From Sporolactobacillus sp. THM7-7 (GTDB taxonomy: Bacteria > Bacillota > Bacilli > Bacillales > Sporolactobacillaceae), in the NCBI RefSeq assembly GCF_004153225.1, contig NZ_SEMB01000001.1, positions 43,934-107,933 on the forward strand: a stretch of 64,000 nt of DNA, given 5' to 3'. The first letter of the stretch is position 1; the number at the start of each line of letters is the position of its first letter. The notes below the pieces were generated by a model. The model ran no database searches and had not been told where the DNA came from. It saw nothing but the letters and a program-made list of their open reading frames with translations. The position numbers and the translations under genes are program-made. Below, in pieces: positions 37,697 to 47,127 of this stretch.

Positions 37697-38863
37697 TCAT
37701 CCACCTCTGCTCTTTTTTTCAATCTCTGTTTCGACAAAATAGCGGGCCAGCCTGTCCGTCTCTTCGATCGCCCTTAAGTCCGGTTTCTTGATTCGCTGAT
37801 GGTGCTCTAGAGCCGCCTCAACAAGCGGTTCAATGTCAAGGAAAGCGATCCGTCCCGAAAGAAAGGCCTCGACAGCCGCCTCGTTTGCCGCGTTCAGCAC
37901 CGTCGGCATGGAGCCGCCGGTCCGCCCAGCTTCGTAAGCCAGGGAAAGGCACGGAAACCGCCGTTTGTCCACTTTCTGAAAATGGAGCGTACCTATTTCT
38001 TCTAAGTTTAACCTTTTTGTCTGCTTCAATTCAAGTCTTTTAGGATAGGTCAGCGCGTATTGAATAGGCACAAGCATGCTCGGAAGGCCGAGCTGGGCAA
38101 TCAAACTGTGATCAGTGTATTCCACTAAAGAATGAACAATGCTCTCTTTATGAATGACCGTGTCTATTTTGTCATAAGACATGCCAAAAAGCCAATGCGC
38201 TTCGATGACTTCCAGCCCTTTATTCATCAATGTAGCCGAATCAACCGTAATTTTCGCCCCCATTGACCAGTTCGGGTGTCTGAGCGCATCGGCAATCGTC
38301 ACTCCGGCAAGCTCTTCCCGTCTCCGATCGCGGAAACTCCCCCCCGAAGCCGTTAAAATCAGCCGCGAGACGGCCGATCTGTCCTGTCCCTGAAGAGACT
38401 GAAAGATCGCGGAATGTTCGCTGTCGACCGGCAGAATTTCGGCGCCGGATTGCCGCGCTCGCTCCATGACCAAATGGCCGGCCGTTACAAGCGTCTCCTT
38501 ATTGGCCAGTCCGATCGTTTTTCCGGCTTCGATGGCGGCAAGCGTCGGTTCAAGACCGATGCTGCCGAGAACCGCATTAATCAATACGTCGCTGTCGGGA
38601 TGCACGGCCGCCTCGATCATCCCCTCCCGCCCGTACACAATTTTCGTCCGGCCGGATAATTCATTTTTGATCCGTTCGGCAACCGATTTGTTTTTGACGG
38701 AAACCAATATCGGTTTAAATTCACGAATCAACGGCAGCGCCGCTTCGACATTCTCCCCAAAGGCAAACGCCGTTATCGCAAACTGATCGGGATGTTCCCG
38801 AACGACAGCCAGGGTTTGTCTGCCTATCGATCCGGTCGCGCCAAGCAAGCTGATTCGCTTCAT
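37697..38863 (-). CDS. dxr: 1-Deoxy-D-xylulose-5-phosphate reductoisomerase
   Basis: Dxr makes 2-C-methyl-D-erythritol-4-phosphate, the committed step of the MEP isoprenoid pathway, using NADPH. The 388-residue product has the N-terminal [12 protein letters not shown] nucleotide-binding motif, [11 protein letters not shown], the metal-binding PVDSEHSA segment and SGGSFRD. It lies between cdsA and rasP in the conserved uppS-cdsA-dxr-rasP cluster that feeds undecaprenyl phosphate and lipid synthesis. Confidence 0.98.
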   Translation of the reverse strand: MKRISLLGATGSIGRQTLAVVREHPDQFAITAFAFGENVEAALPLIREFKPILVSVKNKSVAERIKNELSGRTKIVYGREGMIEAAVHPDSDVLINAVLGSIGLEPTLAAIEAGKTIGLANKETLVTAGHLVMERARQSGAEILPVDSEHSAIFQSLQGQDRSAVSRLILTASGGSFRDRRREELAGVTIADALRHPNWSMGAKITVDSATLMNKGLEVIEAHWLFGMSYDKIDTVIHKESIVHSLVEYTDHSLIAQLGLPSMLVPIQYALTYPKRLELKQTKRLNLEEIGTLHFQKVDKRRFPCLSLAYEAGRTGGSMPTVLNAANEAAVEAFLSGRIAFLDIEPLVEAALEHHQRIKKPDLRAIEETDRLARYFVETEIEKKSRGG

Positions 38864-38879
38864 TTTTTATCTCCTCTCG

Positions 38880-39674
38880 TTAGCTGACCACGCCGATCAA
38901 GTATAGAATCGGCATAACAAAAATCAGGCTGTCAAAGCGATCAAACAGACCGCCGTGTCCCGGAAGAATATTTCCAGAATCTTTAACCCCAAAATAACGC
39001 TTTATGGCGGACTCCGCAAGGTCGCCCAGCTGCCCGGCTACAGAGACAACCAGCGTTACAAAAAGCAGAACCCACCAATCCGAAAAGAGCGGATCGCCGG
39101 CGGCTAACTGAAAGAAGACAGCAACAAGAAGCGCTGCGGCGATGGCGCCGAAAAAACCTTCCCGCGTCTTGTTCGGACTGACGCGGGGCGCGAGCTTGTG
39201 CCTGCCCCACTTGCGGCCGATGAAGTAGGCCCCACTGTCGGTCGCCCAGATGGTGACCTGAACAAAGAGGAGGAGTGCGAGGCTCTCCTCGCGCAGACGT
39301 ACAAGCAGATAAAAAGAAAAACTTATGTAAAACGCCGACAATAAAAGATGGGCGGCGTGATCGAAGCGAAACCGATTTCTCGTAAAAACCGTCGCGGAAA
39401 GCAAAAGGAGAATCAAAAGAGCGAGTGCGCCTACAAACCGCCTGTCCGGAAATACGTCATCCCCTGGCCATGCGCCGAGCACAATGGCGCTCACGCAAAG
39501 CGCGCCAATCAAAACTTCCGGAGAAAAAACGCCGAGCTTTTTCATTGCCGCTAGCTCCATATAGGCAATCACGGCAATAACCGTCGCAAGAAGGGTAAAG
39601 GGGATGGACCCGATAACCAGTACGACCAGATAAAGAGCGCCTGCCAGAACACCCGTGATGATTCTCTGTCTCAT
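38880..39674 (-). CDS. cdsA: Phosphatidate cytidylyltransferase CdsA
   Basis: This integral membrane enzyme makes CDP-diacylglycerol from phosphatidate and CTP, the precursor used by PgsA at the other end of the window. The 264-residue product has about eight hydrophobic segments and the CDS signature near the C-terminus (SAIKRYFGVKDSGNILPGHG). The start codon lies 2 nt past the uppS stop codon, so the genes are coupled. Confidence 0.97.
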   Translation of the reverse strand: MRQRIITGVLAGALYLVVLVIGSIPFTLLATVIAVIAYMELAAMKKLGVFSPEVLIGALCVSAIVLGAWPGDDVFPDRRFVGALALLILLLLSATVFTRNRFRFDHAAHLLLSAFYISFSFYLLVRLREESLALLLFVQVTIWATDSGAYFIGRKWGRHKLAPRVSPNKTREGFFGAIAAALLVAVFFQLAAGDPLFSDWWVLLFVTLVVSVAGQLGDLAESAIKRYFGVKDSGNILPGHGGLFDRFDSLIFVMPILYLIGVVS

Positions 39675-39675
39675 T

Positions 39676-40464
39676 TTATTTTTCGCTCCTGTTCTCTTTC
39701 AGTCCGCCGTAGCGCCGCTGCCTTTTTCCAAAATCGCGGATCGCTTCATGCAAATCGTCTTCGTCGAAGTCCGGCCAGAATGTATCCGTAAACCACAGCT
39801 CCGTGTAGGCAAGCTGCCAGAGCATGAAATTACTTAACCTGATCTCCCCTCCCGTACGAATCAGGAGATCGGGATCCGGCAGAGATTTGCTTAATAAGTA
39901 GCCGGACACTATTTTTTCATCAACCTGCTCTTCATCCAGCTTGCCGGAGCGGACATCATGGATCATGGTTCTGAACGCTTCGGCGATTTCGGAGTGGCTG
40001 CCATAATTAAGGGCGAAATTCAGGATCATACCGTCGTTTTGCTTTGTCCGGGACACGGCCTGATGAATCGCGCGCATCGTGTAATCAGGAATTCGCGACA
40101 TATCGCCCATAACACGAACCTGTATATTATTCTCGATTAATTCGACGAGATAAGAACGGAGAAACTGCTGAGGAAGCTTCATCAGATACTCCACTTCTTT
40201 TTTCGGGCGACGCCAATTTTCCGTAGAAAACGCGTACAGCGTCAATACTTTGACACCGAGCCGGCTCGTCTCTCTCGTCACTTTTTTGACGGTTTTCATT
40301 GCCTCGCGATGTCCGGCAATTCTGGGCAGTCCTCTCTCCTGGGCCCATCTTCCGTTTCCGTCCATAATGATCGCTACGTGAGTCGGAATCTTATGAAGAC
40401 CGCCGGAAACCCGGCCCGCTTCACGCCTTTTTTCGTTTTTCCTAAAGAAAAACTTTTCAAACAT
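39676..40464 (-). CDS. uppS: Undecaprenyl diphosphate synthase UppS
   Basis: UppS extends farnesyl diphosphate with isopentenyl units to the C55 carrier for wall synthesis. The 262-residue product has the cis-prenyltransferase motif IMDGNGRWAQERGLPR, the FSTENWRRP segment and the late RTGGEIRLSNFMLWQ motif. ATG at 40464, with GGGGGA upstream, is chosen; the 20-codon upstream extension is rejected. A terminator behind frr separates it from the upstream gene. Confidence 0.97.
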   Translation of the reverse strand: MFEKFFFRKNEKRREAGRVSGGLHKIPTHVAIIMDGNGRWAQERGLPRIAGHREAMKTVKKVTRETSRLGVKVLTLYAFSTENWRRPKKEVEYLMKLPQQFLRSYLVELIENNIQVRVMGDMSRIPDYTMRAIHQAVSRTKQNDGMILNFALNYGSHSEIAEAFRTMIHDVRSGKLDEEQVDEKIVSGYLLSKSLPDPDLLIRTGGEIRLSNFMLWQLAYTELWFTDTFWPDFDEDDLHEAIRDFGKRQRRYGGLKENRSEK

Positions 40465-40535
40465 CCTCTTTCCCCCATTGTTTAAACCGTATTGAGGACG
40501 GCAAAAAAAGCTGCGTCCCGACATGGGCGTATTTG

Positions 40536-40560
40536 GAAAAAAGACCCTCTTCAGAGGGGA
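40536..40560 (-). terminator. frr terminator
   Basis: CCCCTC-TGAA-GAGGGT then CTTTTTT on the minus strand, 24 nt after frr. Confidence 0.85.
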
Positions 40561-40583
40561 TCATGAGCGTTCCGCCGGCCGGA

Positions 40584-41144
40584 TTAAATATCCATCATTT
40601 CTTTTTCTTTTTCAGAAGCGGCCTCATCGATGCGGTCAATGGTTTTATCCGTCAGCGTCTGTACATCCTCGGAAACGGCACGGACATCGTCTTTCGTCAG
40701 CTCATTGTTCTTTTCCATTTTCTTTACCTGATCATTGGCATCCCGGCGCACATTGCGAACGGCAACGCGGGCCTCCTCAGCCGTCTTTTTCACCATTTTG
40801 ACAAGCTCCGCCCGCCTCTCTTCGGTCAGCGGGGGAATCGAAATGCGGATGACATTGCCATCATTGGTCGGCGTGATGCCGAGGTCGGACTTGAGAATAC
40901 CTTTTTCAATGTTTCCAAGTGCCGTCCGATCGTAAGGCTGGATGACGAGCAGTCTCGCTTCAGGCGCACTGATCGAGGCCAGCTGATTCAGCGGCGTTTC
41001 CGCACCGTAATACTCAACAGTCACTTTGTTCAGAATCGAAGGGTTGGCACGGCCGGCCCGAATCGTGGCCAGTTCGCGCTGAAACGACAGAACCGCTTTA
41101 TCCATCCGATCCTTTGTTTCTTTCATCATCTCTTCTACAGCCAA
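40584..41144 (-). CDS. frr: Ribosome recycling factor
   Basis: RRF splits the post-termination ribosome together with EF-G. The 186-residue product has the typical three-helix bundle pattern: a [29 protein letters not shown]-type N-terminus (quoted here only in part as [15 protein letters not shown] and RAGRANPS) and the C-terminal [13 protein letters not shown]. Translation starts at TTG (41144), with AAGGGGAG 5 nt upstream. It follows pyrH by 2 nt, so the two are one transcript. Confidence 0.97.
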   Translation of the reverse strand: MAVEEMMKETKDRMDKAVLSFQRELATIRAGRANPSILNKVTVEYYGAETPLNQLASISAPEARLLVIQPYDRTALGNIEKGILKSDLGITPTNDGNVIRISIPPLTEERRAELVKMVKKTAEEARVAVRNVRRDANDQVKKMEKNNELTKDDVRAVSEDVQTLTDKTIDRIDEAASEKEKEMMDI

Positions 41145-41146
41145 TT

Positions 41147-41875
41147 TTATCTCCCCTTTACAACCGTTCCAATATCTTCCCCAAGGACAGCGCGTCTGAT
41201 GTTTCCTTTTTCCGTCAGCGAGAAAACGACGAGCGGAATATCGTTATCCATGCTGAGCGAAGAAGCGGTGGAGTCCATCACCTGAAGCCCTTCATTCAGC
41301 ACGCGCAAATACGATATCTCCTTATATTTCTTCGCTGATTTGTCGATTTTCGGATCGGCCGAATAGACTCCGTCGACGTTATTCTTAGCCATTAAAATGA
41401 CATCCGCTTCAATTTCGGCGGCGCGCAGGGCGGCGGTTGTGTCCGTCGAGAAATAGGGATTTCCTGTTCCCGCCGCAAAAATAACAACGCGTCCTTTCTC
41501 GAGATGGCGGATGGCCCGCCTGCGGATATAGGGTTCGGCAACCTGTCTCATGTCAATGGATGTCTGAACGCGCGTTTCAACGCCGAGACCTTCCAGACTA
41601 TCCTGCAGGGCGAGGGCGTTCAGTACCGTGGCCAGCATCCCCATGTAGTCGGCCTGAGCCCGATCCATGCCCATCTCGCTACCGGTCTTTCCACGCCAAA
41701 TGTTCCCCGCACCGACGACGATGGCTACCTCTACCTTAAGAGCAACCACCTCTTTAACCTGGCTGGCGATCGACTGGATCACCTTCGGGTCGATCCCGTA
41801 TCCGCCCTGCCCCGCCAGTGCTTCCCCGCTCAGCTTTAAAACCACCCGCTTGTATTTCGCCTTCTCCGGCATCAT
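41147..41875 (-). CDS. pyrH: UMP kinase PyrH
   Basis: PyrH phosphorylates UMP to UDP and is essential in Bacillales. The 242-residue amino-acid-kinase-fold protein begins [20 protein letters not shown] and has the [11 protein letters not shown] and [13 protein letters not shown] motifs. ATG at 41875 has AAAGGA 7 nt upstream; a second ATG follows directly. The 22-codon upstream extension crosses the tsf terminator and is rejected. Confidence 0.97.
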   Translation of the reverse strand: MMPEKAKYKRVVLKLSGEALAGQGGYGIDPKVIQSIASQVKEVVALKVEVAIVVGAGNIWRGKTGSEMGMDRAQADYMGMLATVLNALALQDSLEGLGVETRVQTSIDMRQVAEPYIRRRAIRHLEKGRVVIFAAGTGNPYFSTDTTAALRAAEIEADVILMAKNNVDGVYSADPKIDKSAKKYKEISYLRVLNEGLQVMDSTASSLSMDNDIPLVVFSLTEKGNIRRAVLGEDIGTVVKGR

Positions 41876-41911
41876 CCATCGATCCTTTCTTTTGCATGCA
41901 AGGCTATTTAC

Positions 41912-41939
41912 AAAAAAAGGGACACGTGATTCGTGCCCC
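41912..41939 (-). terminator. tsf terminator
   Basis: GGGGCACG-AATCA-CGTGTCCC followed by TTTTTTTG on the minus strand lies between tsf and pyrH. No clear pyrH promoter was found downstream of it, so pyrH may depend on readthrough or a promoter in 41943-42060. Confidence 0.85.
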
Positions 41940-42060
41940 ATTGTGCCTGTTTTGTCTTCCAGAAGTGGTTTGGAAAATCAGCATCCGACAAGCCGCGTCC
42001 TTCGCTGCCAGCTTGTTTTTCATCCGCCGCCCTTTCCAAATACACACTTGAAGGCGCAAA

Positions 42061-42945
42061 TCATTGCTTTATTTGAGCTTTGACTTCTTCAGCAAAATTT
42101 TCTTCTTTCTTATCGATGCCTTCACCGACTTCATAGCGGACAAAAGACACGACCTCGGCATTTTTATTCTTTAAATAGGCTTTAACGGTCACGTCGCCGT
42201 CTTTGACGAACGGCTGATCCAGAAGACAGATCTCCTTGAAAAACTTTTTAAGACGTCCGGCCACCATTTTTTCTACAATATTTGCCGGTTTTCCTTCTCC
42301 GAGTGCTTCTTTGGTCAGCACGTCTTTTTCATGGGAGACGACATCCGCCGGAATGTCTTTTTCCGACAGATAGCGAGGCTTGATCGCCGCAACGTGCATG
42401 GCGATGTCTTTCGCCGTCTCCTCGTCTCCGCCCGTCATTTTGACGAGCGAAGCGATCCGGCCGCCCATATGCAGATAAGAGCCGAATGTTTCGTTTGCAG
42501 TTTTATGCAGCACGGCGAAGCGGCGCAGGCTGATGTTTTCACCGATTTTTGCAATCGCGCCGTTGATATAGTCGGCCACCGTCCCATTGGTACCTTCAAG
42601 ATTCTGTTTCAGCGCCTCTTCGCTGCTCGCCGGCTCATTTTTCAGCAAATGAGCGCCGAGCGTGTCGATCAGCTGCCTGAATTCTTCATTTTTCGCGACA
42701 AAATCCGTTTCGGAATTGACTTCAAGAGCAACGGCCTTATCGCCGTCGATACGGATCGCCGCCAGGCCTTCCGCAGCGATCCGGCCCGATTTTTTTGCAG
42801 CCTTCGCTACCCCTTTTTCCCTCAGGACATCGATCGCTTTCTTGATATCTCCGTCCGTCTCGGTCAGCGCCCGCTTGCAGTCCATAATGCCGGCGCTGGT
42901 CAGATCGCGTAATTCTTTTACCAGTTTTGCGCTAATTGCTGCCAA
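42061..42945 (-). CDS. tsf: Elongation factor Ts
   Basis: EF-Ts is the nucleotide-exchange factor for EF-Tu. The 294-residue product has the conserved [22 protein letters not shown] start and a [10 protein letters not shown] motif. It begins at TTG (42945), with AGGAGG 7 nt upstream. The longer open frame reading from rpsB through the intergenic hairpin is an artefact. It follows rpsB across a perfect palindrome. Confidence 0.97.
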   Translation of the reverse strand: MAAISAKLVKELRDLTSAGIMDCKRALTETDGDIKKAIDVLREKGVAKAAKKSGRIAAEGLAAIRIDGDKAVALEVNSETDFVAKNEEFRQLIDTLGAHLLKNEPASSEEALKQNLEGTNGTVADYINGAIAKIGENISLRRFAVLHKTANETFGSYLHMGGRIASLVKMTGGDEETAKDIAMHVAAIKPRYLSEKDIPADVVSHEKDVLTKEALGEGKPANIVEKMVAGRLKKFFKEICLLDQPFVKDGDVTVKAYLKNKNAEVVSFVRYEVGEGIDKKEENFAEEVKAQIKQ

Positions 42946-42988
42946 TGGATTTCCTCCTATCACCTGAATATGCTTTTTCGCGAAAAGA

Positions 42989-43014
42989 GTGATAAAGGGG
43001 ATCCCCTTTATCAC
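42989..43014 (-). terminator. perfect 26-bp palindrome in the rpsB-tsf gap
   Basis: Thirteen-base arms (minus strand 5' arm GTGATAAAGGGGA) form a loopless perfect inverted repeat 22 nt after rpsB, followed by TCTTTTCGCG. It is likely an intrinsic terminator or attenuator that sets the rpsB:tsf ratio. A smaller palindrome, CTTTTTCGCGAAAAG, lies next to it. Confidence 0.7.
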
Positions 43015-43036
43015 CCTGACACAAATACGGCCTCTT

Positions 43037-43807
43037 TTATTCAGCCTTAACCGGTTCTTCCTGAACAGACTCCGTTTTTGCCGACTCAGACGGCTCGCCT
43101 TGCCCGGAAGCTTCCGCGGTTTCCTCACCCTGATTGGCTTCAAGGACGGCGTCCGCCATTTTCCCCGTGAGTAGTTTAACTGCACGGATCGCATCGTCAT
43201 TGCCAGGAATCACGACGTCGATTTCGTCCGGATCGCAGTTCGTATCGACGATCGCAATGATCGGGATATTCAGTTTGCGCGCTTCCGCAACGGCAATCCG
43301 TTCCTTTCGAGGATCGATAACAAACAAGGCTTGCGGAAGCTCATCCATTTCCTTGATCCCGCCAAGAAACTTTTCAAGTCGCGCCGTTTCTTTCTTCAAA
43401 CCGACGACTTCTTTTTTCGGAAGAACGTCAAACGTACCATCTTCCTGCATTTTCTCAAGATCCTTCAGCCGTTTAATCCGCTTCTTAATGGTCTCGAAGT
43501 TCGTCAGTGTGCCGCCGAGCCAGCGTTGATTAATGTAAAACTGTCCGGAACGTTCAGCCTGTGCCTTCACCGAATCCTGAGCTTGCTTTTTCGTTCCGAC
43601 AAAAAGAATTTTTCCGCCGTCCGCCGTGAGGCTCCTGACAAACTGATAAGCTGCCTCGACTTTCTTGACGGTCTTCTGCAGGTCGATGATGTAAATACCG
43701 TTTCGTTCCGTAAAAATGTAAGGTTTCATTTTCGGATTCCAGCGCCGGGTCTGATGTCCGAAATGAACGCCGGACTCCAGCAGCTGTTTCATTGTTATAA
43801 CTGCCAT
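43037..43807 (-). CDS. rpsB: Ribosomal protein S2
   Basis: S2 is a late-assembling 30S protein. The 256-residue product has [22 protein letters not shown] and the [14 protein letters not shown] motif, and ends in an acidic Glu/Ser-rich tail. AGGAGG precedes the ATG. It has its own promoter immediately after swrB and a 110-nt leader with a GCTGAA/TTCAGC hairpin. Confidence 0.98.
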   Translation of the reverse strand: MAVITMKQLLESGVHFGHQTRRWNPKMKPYIFTERNGIYIIDLQKTVKKVEAAYQFVRSLTADGGKILFVGTKKQAQDSVKAQAERSGQFYINQRWLGGTLTNFETIKKRIKRLKDLEKMQEDGTFDVLPKKEVVGLKKETARLEKFLGGIKEMDELPQALFVIDPRKERIAVAEARKLNIPIIAIVDTNCDPDEIDVVIPGNDDAIRAVKLLTGKMADAVLEANQGEETAEASGQGEPSESAKTESVQEEPVKAE

Positions 43808-43921
43808 TTAAATTCCTCCTGATTGGTTTTATTCCTCCGCCTGCGTCATATTCATGCACAGCTGAAGACGTTCAGCACCAGCGCACGAATCGGCAGGCGT
43901 GTGTGATTGACACCATCGGTT

Positions 43922-43950
43922 AATATACCACAAACCGTTTTCAAAGACAA
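43922..43950 (-). promoter_or_regulatory. rpsB promoter
   Basis: TTGTCT (43945-43950), a 17-nt spacer and TATATT (43922-43927) lie on the minus strand. The -35 box begins 3 nt after the swrB stop codon, so ribosomal protein expression is uncoupled from the flagellar operon. Confidence 0.7.
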
Positions 43951-43952
43951 GA

Positions 43953-44555
43953 TTAAGAGCGCACTTTCCCCTGAAATTTCAGGAGCAGTTCGATCTCGCC
44001 CTTTCCCCGTTTCAGCTGTCTGGAAATCTCAGTAACAGTATACCCTTTTTTATGAAGATTCATTGCCCGGGCAGCCAAAGAAGCTTCAAAAGTATCATGC
44101 ACCTCGGGAACGGGGGGCACCCACGTTCTCGCGTCTTTCGGATCGGACGCCTCGCTTGTCTTTTTCCCCTTTTGTTTTTTCCCCTGCAGGAAGGGCTCTG
44201 TCAGCTTTTTTTTCAGCGCCTTCTCGAATGCGCCGTCCTGATCCTGAGGGGCTGTCCGACTCTTTACGCCTGCCTTATCTTCCTCTGCGGGCTCTTCTCG
44301 GGCATCCCGATCCCTCTGCCGGTCCCCGCTCCATCTGCTCGTCCCCCCGTCTTCTCTCTCTTTGACCTTCTCGGCAAGCCGATCGTTTTCTTCCCGTATC
44401 TCATTCAAATAGCCGGACATCACTTCTTCAATCTCGCGCCGGTTTTTTTCCGGATCAGATGCCTCGAGCACACGAATCCGCTGATATAAGTGCAAAATGA
44501 GATAAAAGGCCAGAATTATCAGGATGAAATGAAAAGTCAACCAAAGCGGTGTCAT
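43953..44555 (-). CDS. swrB: Swarming motility protein SwrB
   Basis: This 200-residue protein has one N-terminal membrane span (FILIILAFYLILHLY), a coiled-coil, highly charged middle and a C-terminal helix-turn-helix-like segment (ARAMNLHKKGYTVTEISRQL). The layout and position directly after sigD match B. subtilis SwrB (YlxL), which promotes assembly of the flagellar export apparatus. Sequence in the middle is low-complexity. It is the last gene of the fla/che operon, 26 nt after sigD. Confidence 0.85.
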   Translation of the reverse strand: MTPLWLTFHFILIILAFYLILHLYQRIRVLEASDPEKNRREIEEVMSGYLNEIREENDRLAEKVKEREDGGTSRWSGDRQRDRDAREEPAEEDKAGVKSRTAPQDQDGAFEKALKKKLTEPFLQGKKQKGKKTSEASDPKDARTWVPPVPEVHDTFEASLAARAMNLHKKGYTVTEISRQLKRGKGEIELLLKFQGKVRS

Positions 44556-44581
44556 TAAATCACTTCCGTTTTTTATAATGT

Positions 44582-45349
44582 TCAGAACATGCCTGGAGGA
44601 GCTTTCAAATATTGCCGCAGCTTAAAAAGTGCTTTGCTGTGAATCTGAGAAATCCGGGAGGTCGACAGTTCAAGAACACGGCCGATCTCTGTCAGCGTCA
44701 GTCCTTCATAATAAAAAAGGGTGATCACAAGACGTTCTTTCCTGCCGAGTCTTTCAATTTCTTTTGCCAGAAGCCGGCTGTTTTCCTGATGGATCAGATA
44801 TTCGTCGGGAGGAGAGATTGTCTCGTCCTTGAGAGTCATCGGAGAATGATCGCCTTTTCCCGAAGAAGAGGAGTCGTCCAGTGAGACGAGATTGGCCATC
44901 AGCCCTTCAGACATCGTCTGCGACACTTCATCCACAGTCATACCGCTGGCTTCCGCAACTTCTTCAATCGTCGCCGTGCCCATCTTCTTCTGCTCCAGAG
45001 TCTCGGCCGCTCTTTCAATCTTTTTACTTTTTTCACGGACCGAACGGGGCATCCAGTCTTCCTTGCGCAGTCCGTCGAGAATCGCCCCCCTTATCCGGAA
45101 TGAGGCGTATGTATCGAACTTTAAGTCGCGGTGACGATCAAATTTTTCAAGCGCATCGTAAAGTCCGAATAATCCGTGACTCTGAAGTTCGTCCCGATCA
45201 ATGTTTTTCGGCAGGCCGCCGCTAATCCTTTGAACGTGGTAGTGAACGAGAGGCATGTAGCGTTGCAGAAGATAGTCAGCTGCCTCCTTATCGTGACACT
45301 CCATCCAGCGTCTCCAGCACTCTAGTTCCTTTTCATCGGTCTTCGTCAT
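44582..45349 (-). CDS. sigD: Flagellar/motility sigma factor SigD
   Basis: This 255-residue FliA/WhiG-type sigma factor directs RNA polymerase to late flagellar, chemotaxis and autolysin genes. It shows region 2 (LFGLYDALEKFDRHRDLKFDTYA), region 3 (EDWMPRSVREKSKK) and region 4 (YYEGLTLTEIGRVLELSTSRISQIH). GAGGAG lies 5 nt before the ATG. As in B. subtilis it sits near the 3' end of the long fla/che operon, where position affects its level. An 80-nt gap precedes it. Confidence 0.97.
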   Translation of the reverse strand: MTKTDEKELECWRRWMECHDKEAADYLLQRYMPLVHYHVQRISGGLPKNIDRDELQSHGLFGLYDALEKFDRHRDLKFDTYASFRIRGAILDGLRKEDWMPRSVREKSKKIERAAETLEQKKMGTATIEEVAEASGMTVDEVSQTMSEGLMANLVSLDDSSSSGKGDHSPMTLKDETISPPDEYLIHQENSRLLAKEIERLGRKERLVITLFYYEGLTLTEIGRVLELSTSRISQIHSKALFKLRQYLKAPPGMF

Positions 45350-45429
45350 TCATTCTCCTCCTCTCGTTATCCGGCAAATGTTCAAAAATGATGGAGCTTA
45401 GCCGGCGGAACGGCTTTCCTCCGATCCGG

Positions 45430-45912
45430 TCAAAGAGTGATTTCCCCCTTACAAACGGTACGGATACGCAACGTACAGGACGATGTAAAAAATTCAATCG
45501 TCCGCCCGTAGTCCGCGCCGGTTTCCTCGGAAATGATCGGAATCCCTAATTTGTCAAGTTCCTGCTTCACCGCTGTAATATTGCGCCTGCCGATATGTCC
45601 AAGAGGCGACGAGCGGTTTGTCCGGAACATTTCCGCACCGCCCGCCAGCTTGGCTTTCAGAGCGGCGCGGCTCACCCCGTGTTTTCCTGTCAGTACCGAT
45701 ACGAGTTTCAAAACCGCCGTATCTGCAAATTTTCCGGGAGAAAATCGGTCCGACCGGGCAAGAGCGGAATCCGGGAGCATGACGTGCGCCATACCGGCTA
45801 TATGCCGGGCCTCATTGTAGAGCACCACGCCCACGCACGATCCGAGCCCGGTAATTCCCAGTGATTCGGGAAGGGATGCGAATTTAACCTCTGAAAGGCC
45901 GACATGAATCAC
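45430..45912 (-). CDS. cheD: Chemoreceptor deamidase CheD
   Basis: This 160-residue CheD deamidates glutamines on chemoreceptors and partners with CheC. The catalytic cysteine lies in GLGSCVGVVLYNE and the histidine in GMAHVMLP. A GGAEMF motif follows. It starts at GTG (45912), overlapping the cheC stop codon by 4 nt, which suggests co-translation with its binding partner. Confidence 0.95.
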   Translation of the reverse strand: MIHVGLSEVKFASLPESLGITGLGSCVGVVLYNEARHIAGMAHVMLPDSALARSDRFSPGKFADTAVLKLVSVLTGKHGVSRAALKAKLAGGAEMFRTNRSSPLGHIGRRNITAVKQELDKLGIPIISEETGADYGRTIEFFTSSCTLRIRTVCKGEITL

Positions 45913-46523
45913 GGGGCCAACTTCCCTTCCAGCTTATTAAAGAGAACATCCATAGACTCCCGGGACGGAAGAAAGAGGCACTCGCATTTCCATTCATCAT
46001 GGCTCTCCCGATCATAGAGATGCGCCTCCATCACAAACACGGAATCATCATAGAGGAAAAGTTCGGCAAGCCCCTCGCCGAGAATCGCCCCTTCCATATC
46101 AATCGCCAGTGACGGCGGCGCCTGAGTGAGCGTAACACCAAGAAAAGAGGACAGCGCCGACAAATAGGAGCCGCATAAAATGTTGCTGATTTCGCAAAAT
46201 GCCGACTCGCCCATTCCCCCGTCAAACACACTGCCGTCGGGCACAAGCTCCCGGACGATCCGGTTCGCCTGACCGACTTCAAACAGCATGAAAAATTGCC
46301 CGTTCATCTCATGGTTTACGCGGATGCAGGAGACGGCCACGTGCTTTTCGGCATCGTTCATACTGATGTCTGCGGCAGAGGCGACTGCAGCGGAAGGAAT
46401 ATGCAAAACAATCGGTTTGCCCAAAAGCTTGGAAAGGGCGGTCGCCGCATGGCCGGCCCCGATATTCCCAATCTCTTTAAGCATATCCAGATGATCGGGC
46501 GAAAGCTTCTTCCTGCCTGTCAT
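45909..46523 (-). CDS. cheC: CheY-P phosphatase CheC
   Basis: This 204-residue CheC/CheX/FliY-family phosphatase has both active helices: EIGNIGAGHAATAL near residue 15 and FCEISNILCGSYL in the second half, each with the conserved Glu and Asn. It hydrolyses CheY-P, stimulated by CheD. ATG at 46523 is chosen since AAAGGTG lies 8 nt upstream; an in-frame GTG at 46532 is too close to it. It follows cheW by 5 nt. Confidence 0.95.
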   Translation of the reverse strand: MTGRKKLSPDHLDMLKEIGNIGAGHAATALSKLLGKPIVLHIPSAAVASAADISMNDAEKHVAVSCIRVNHEMNGQFFMLFEVGQANRIVRELVPDGSVFDGGMGESAFCEISNILCGSYLSALSSFLGVTLTQAPPSLAIDMEGAILGEGLAELFLYDDSVFVMEAHLYDRESHDEWKCECLFLPSRESMDVLFNKLEGKLAP

Positions 46524-46528
46524 GCCAG

Positions 46529-46999
46529 TCACACCTTTATCTTCTTTATCTCAGCAACCTCTTCCTCATTGAGTACGCGCTTTAGATTCAGGAGTATTAG
46601 CAGATTGTCCGCTTTTTTTGCCACACCTCTAATGTAGCGGGCTTCTGCCCCGCCGACAATATCCGGCGTCTCCTCAATACTCTGCGGATCAATATCGATC
46701 ACTTCATTCGCCGATCCTACCATCAGTCCGACTTGAAAATCGCCGACGTCGACAACGATAATCCGTGTGTCTTTCGTCTCTTTAATGCGGCCCATGCGCA
46801 GCCGCAGAGACACATCGATCACCGGGATGACTGACCCTCTGAGATTCATGACGCCCGAAACATATTCAGCTGTATTCGGGACGCGGGTCATCTCCGGAAC
46901 GCGCTCAATGGACAGTACCTGATCAACCGGTACACCGAACGTTTCATGATTCAATTGGAACAGGACGACTTTCAGCGTTTCCGTGCCGCTGTTTTCCAT
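46529..46999 (-). CDS. cheW: Chemotaxis coupling protein CheW
   Basis: This 156-residue CheW links receptors to CheA. The fold is clear from VVLFQLNHETFGVPVDQV, VMNLRGSVIPVIDV and ARYIRGVAKK. The start is ATG at 46999, with GGGGGAG 6 nt upstream; an ATG five codons earlier lacks a ribosome site. A 113-nt gap separates it from cheA, in which no promoter was recognised. Confidence 0.96.
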   Translation of the reverse strand: MENSGTETLKVVLFQLNHETFGVPVDQVLSIERVPEMTRVPNTAEYVSGVMNLRGSVIPVIDVSLRLRMGRIKETKDTRIIVVDVGDFQVGLMVGSANEVIDIDPQSIEETPDIVGGAEARYIRGVAKKADNLLILLNLKRVLNEEEVAEIKKIKV

Positions 47000-47127
47000 C
47001 GCGATCTCCCCCATGTTTATAGGATTTTTGTTTGACCAATAACGGCGAAAGTGCCGTGAGAGGCGGCGCTTTGAGCCTTGGGTCTTTTGAACATCTGATT
47101 AAGCTTTTTCTTTCACTTCCGCGTTCC

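Noticed and set aside
42946-43200. N-terminal extension of tsf to an upstream start
   Set aside because: It reads through rpsB out of frame and the intergenic palindrome. The TTG at 42945 with AGGAGG gives the normal EF-Ts N-terminus and length.
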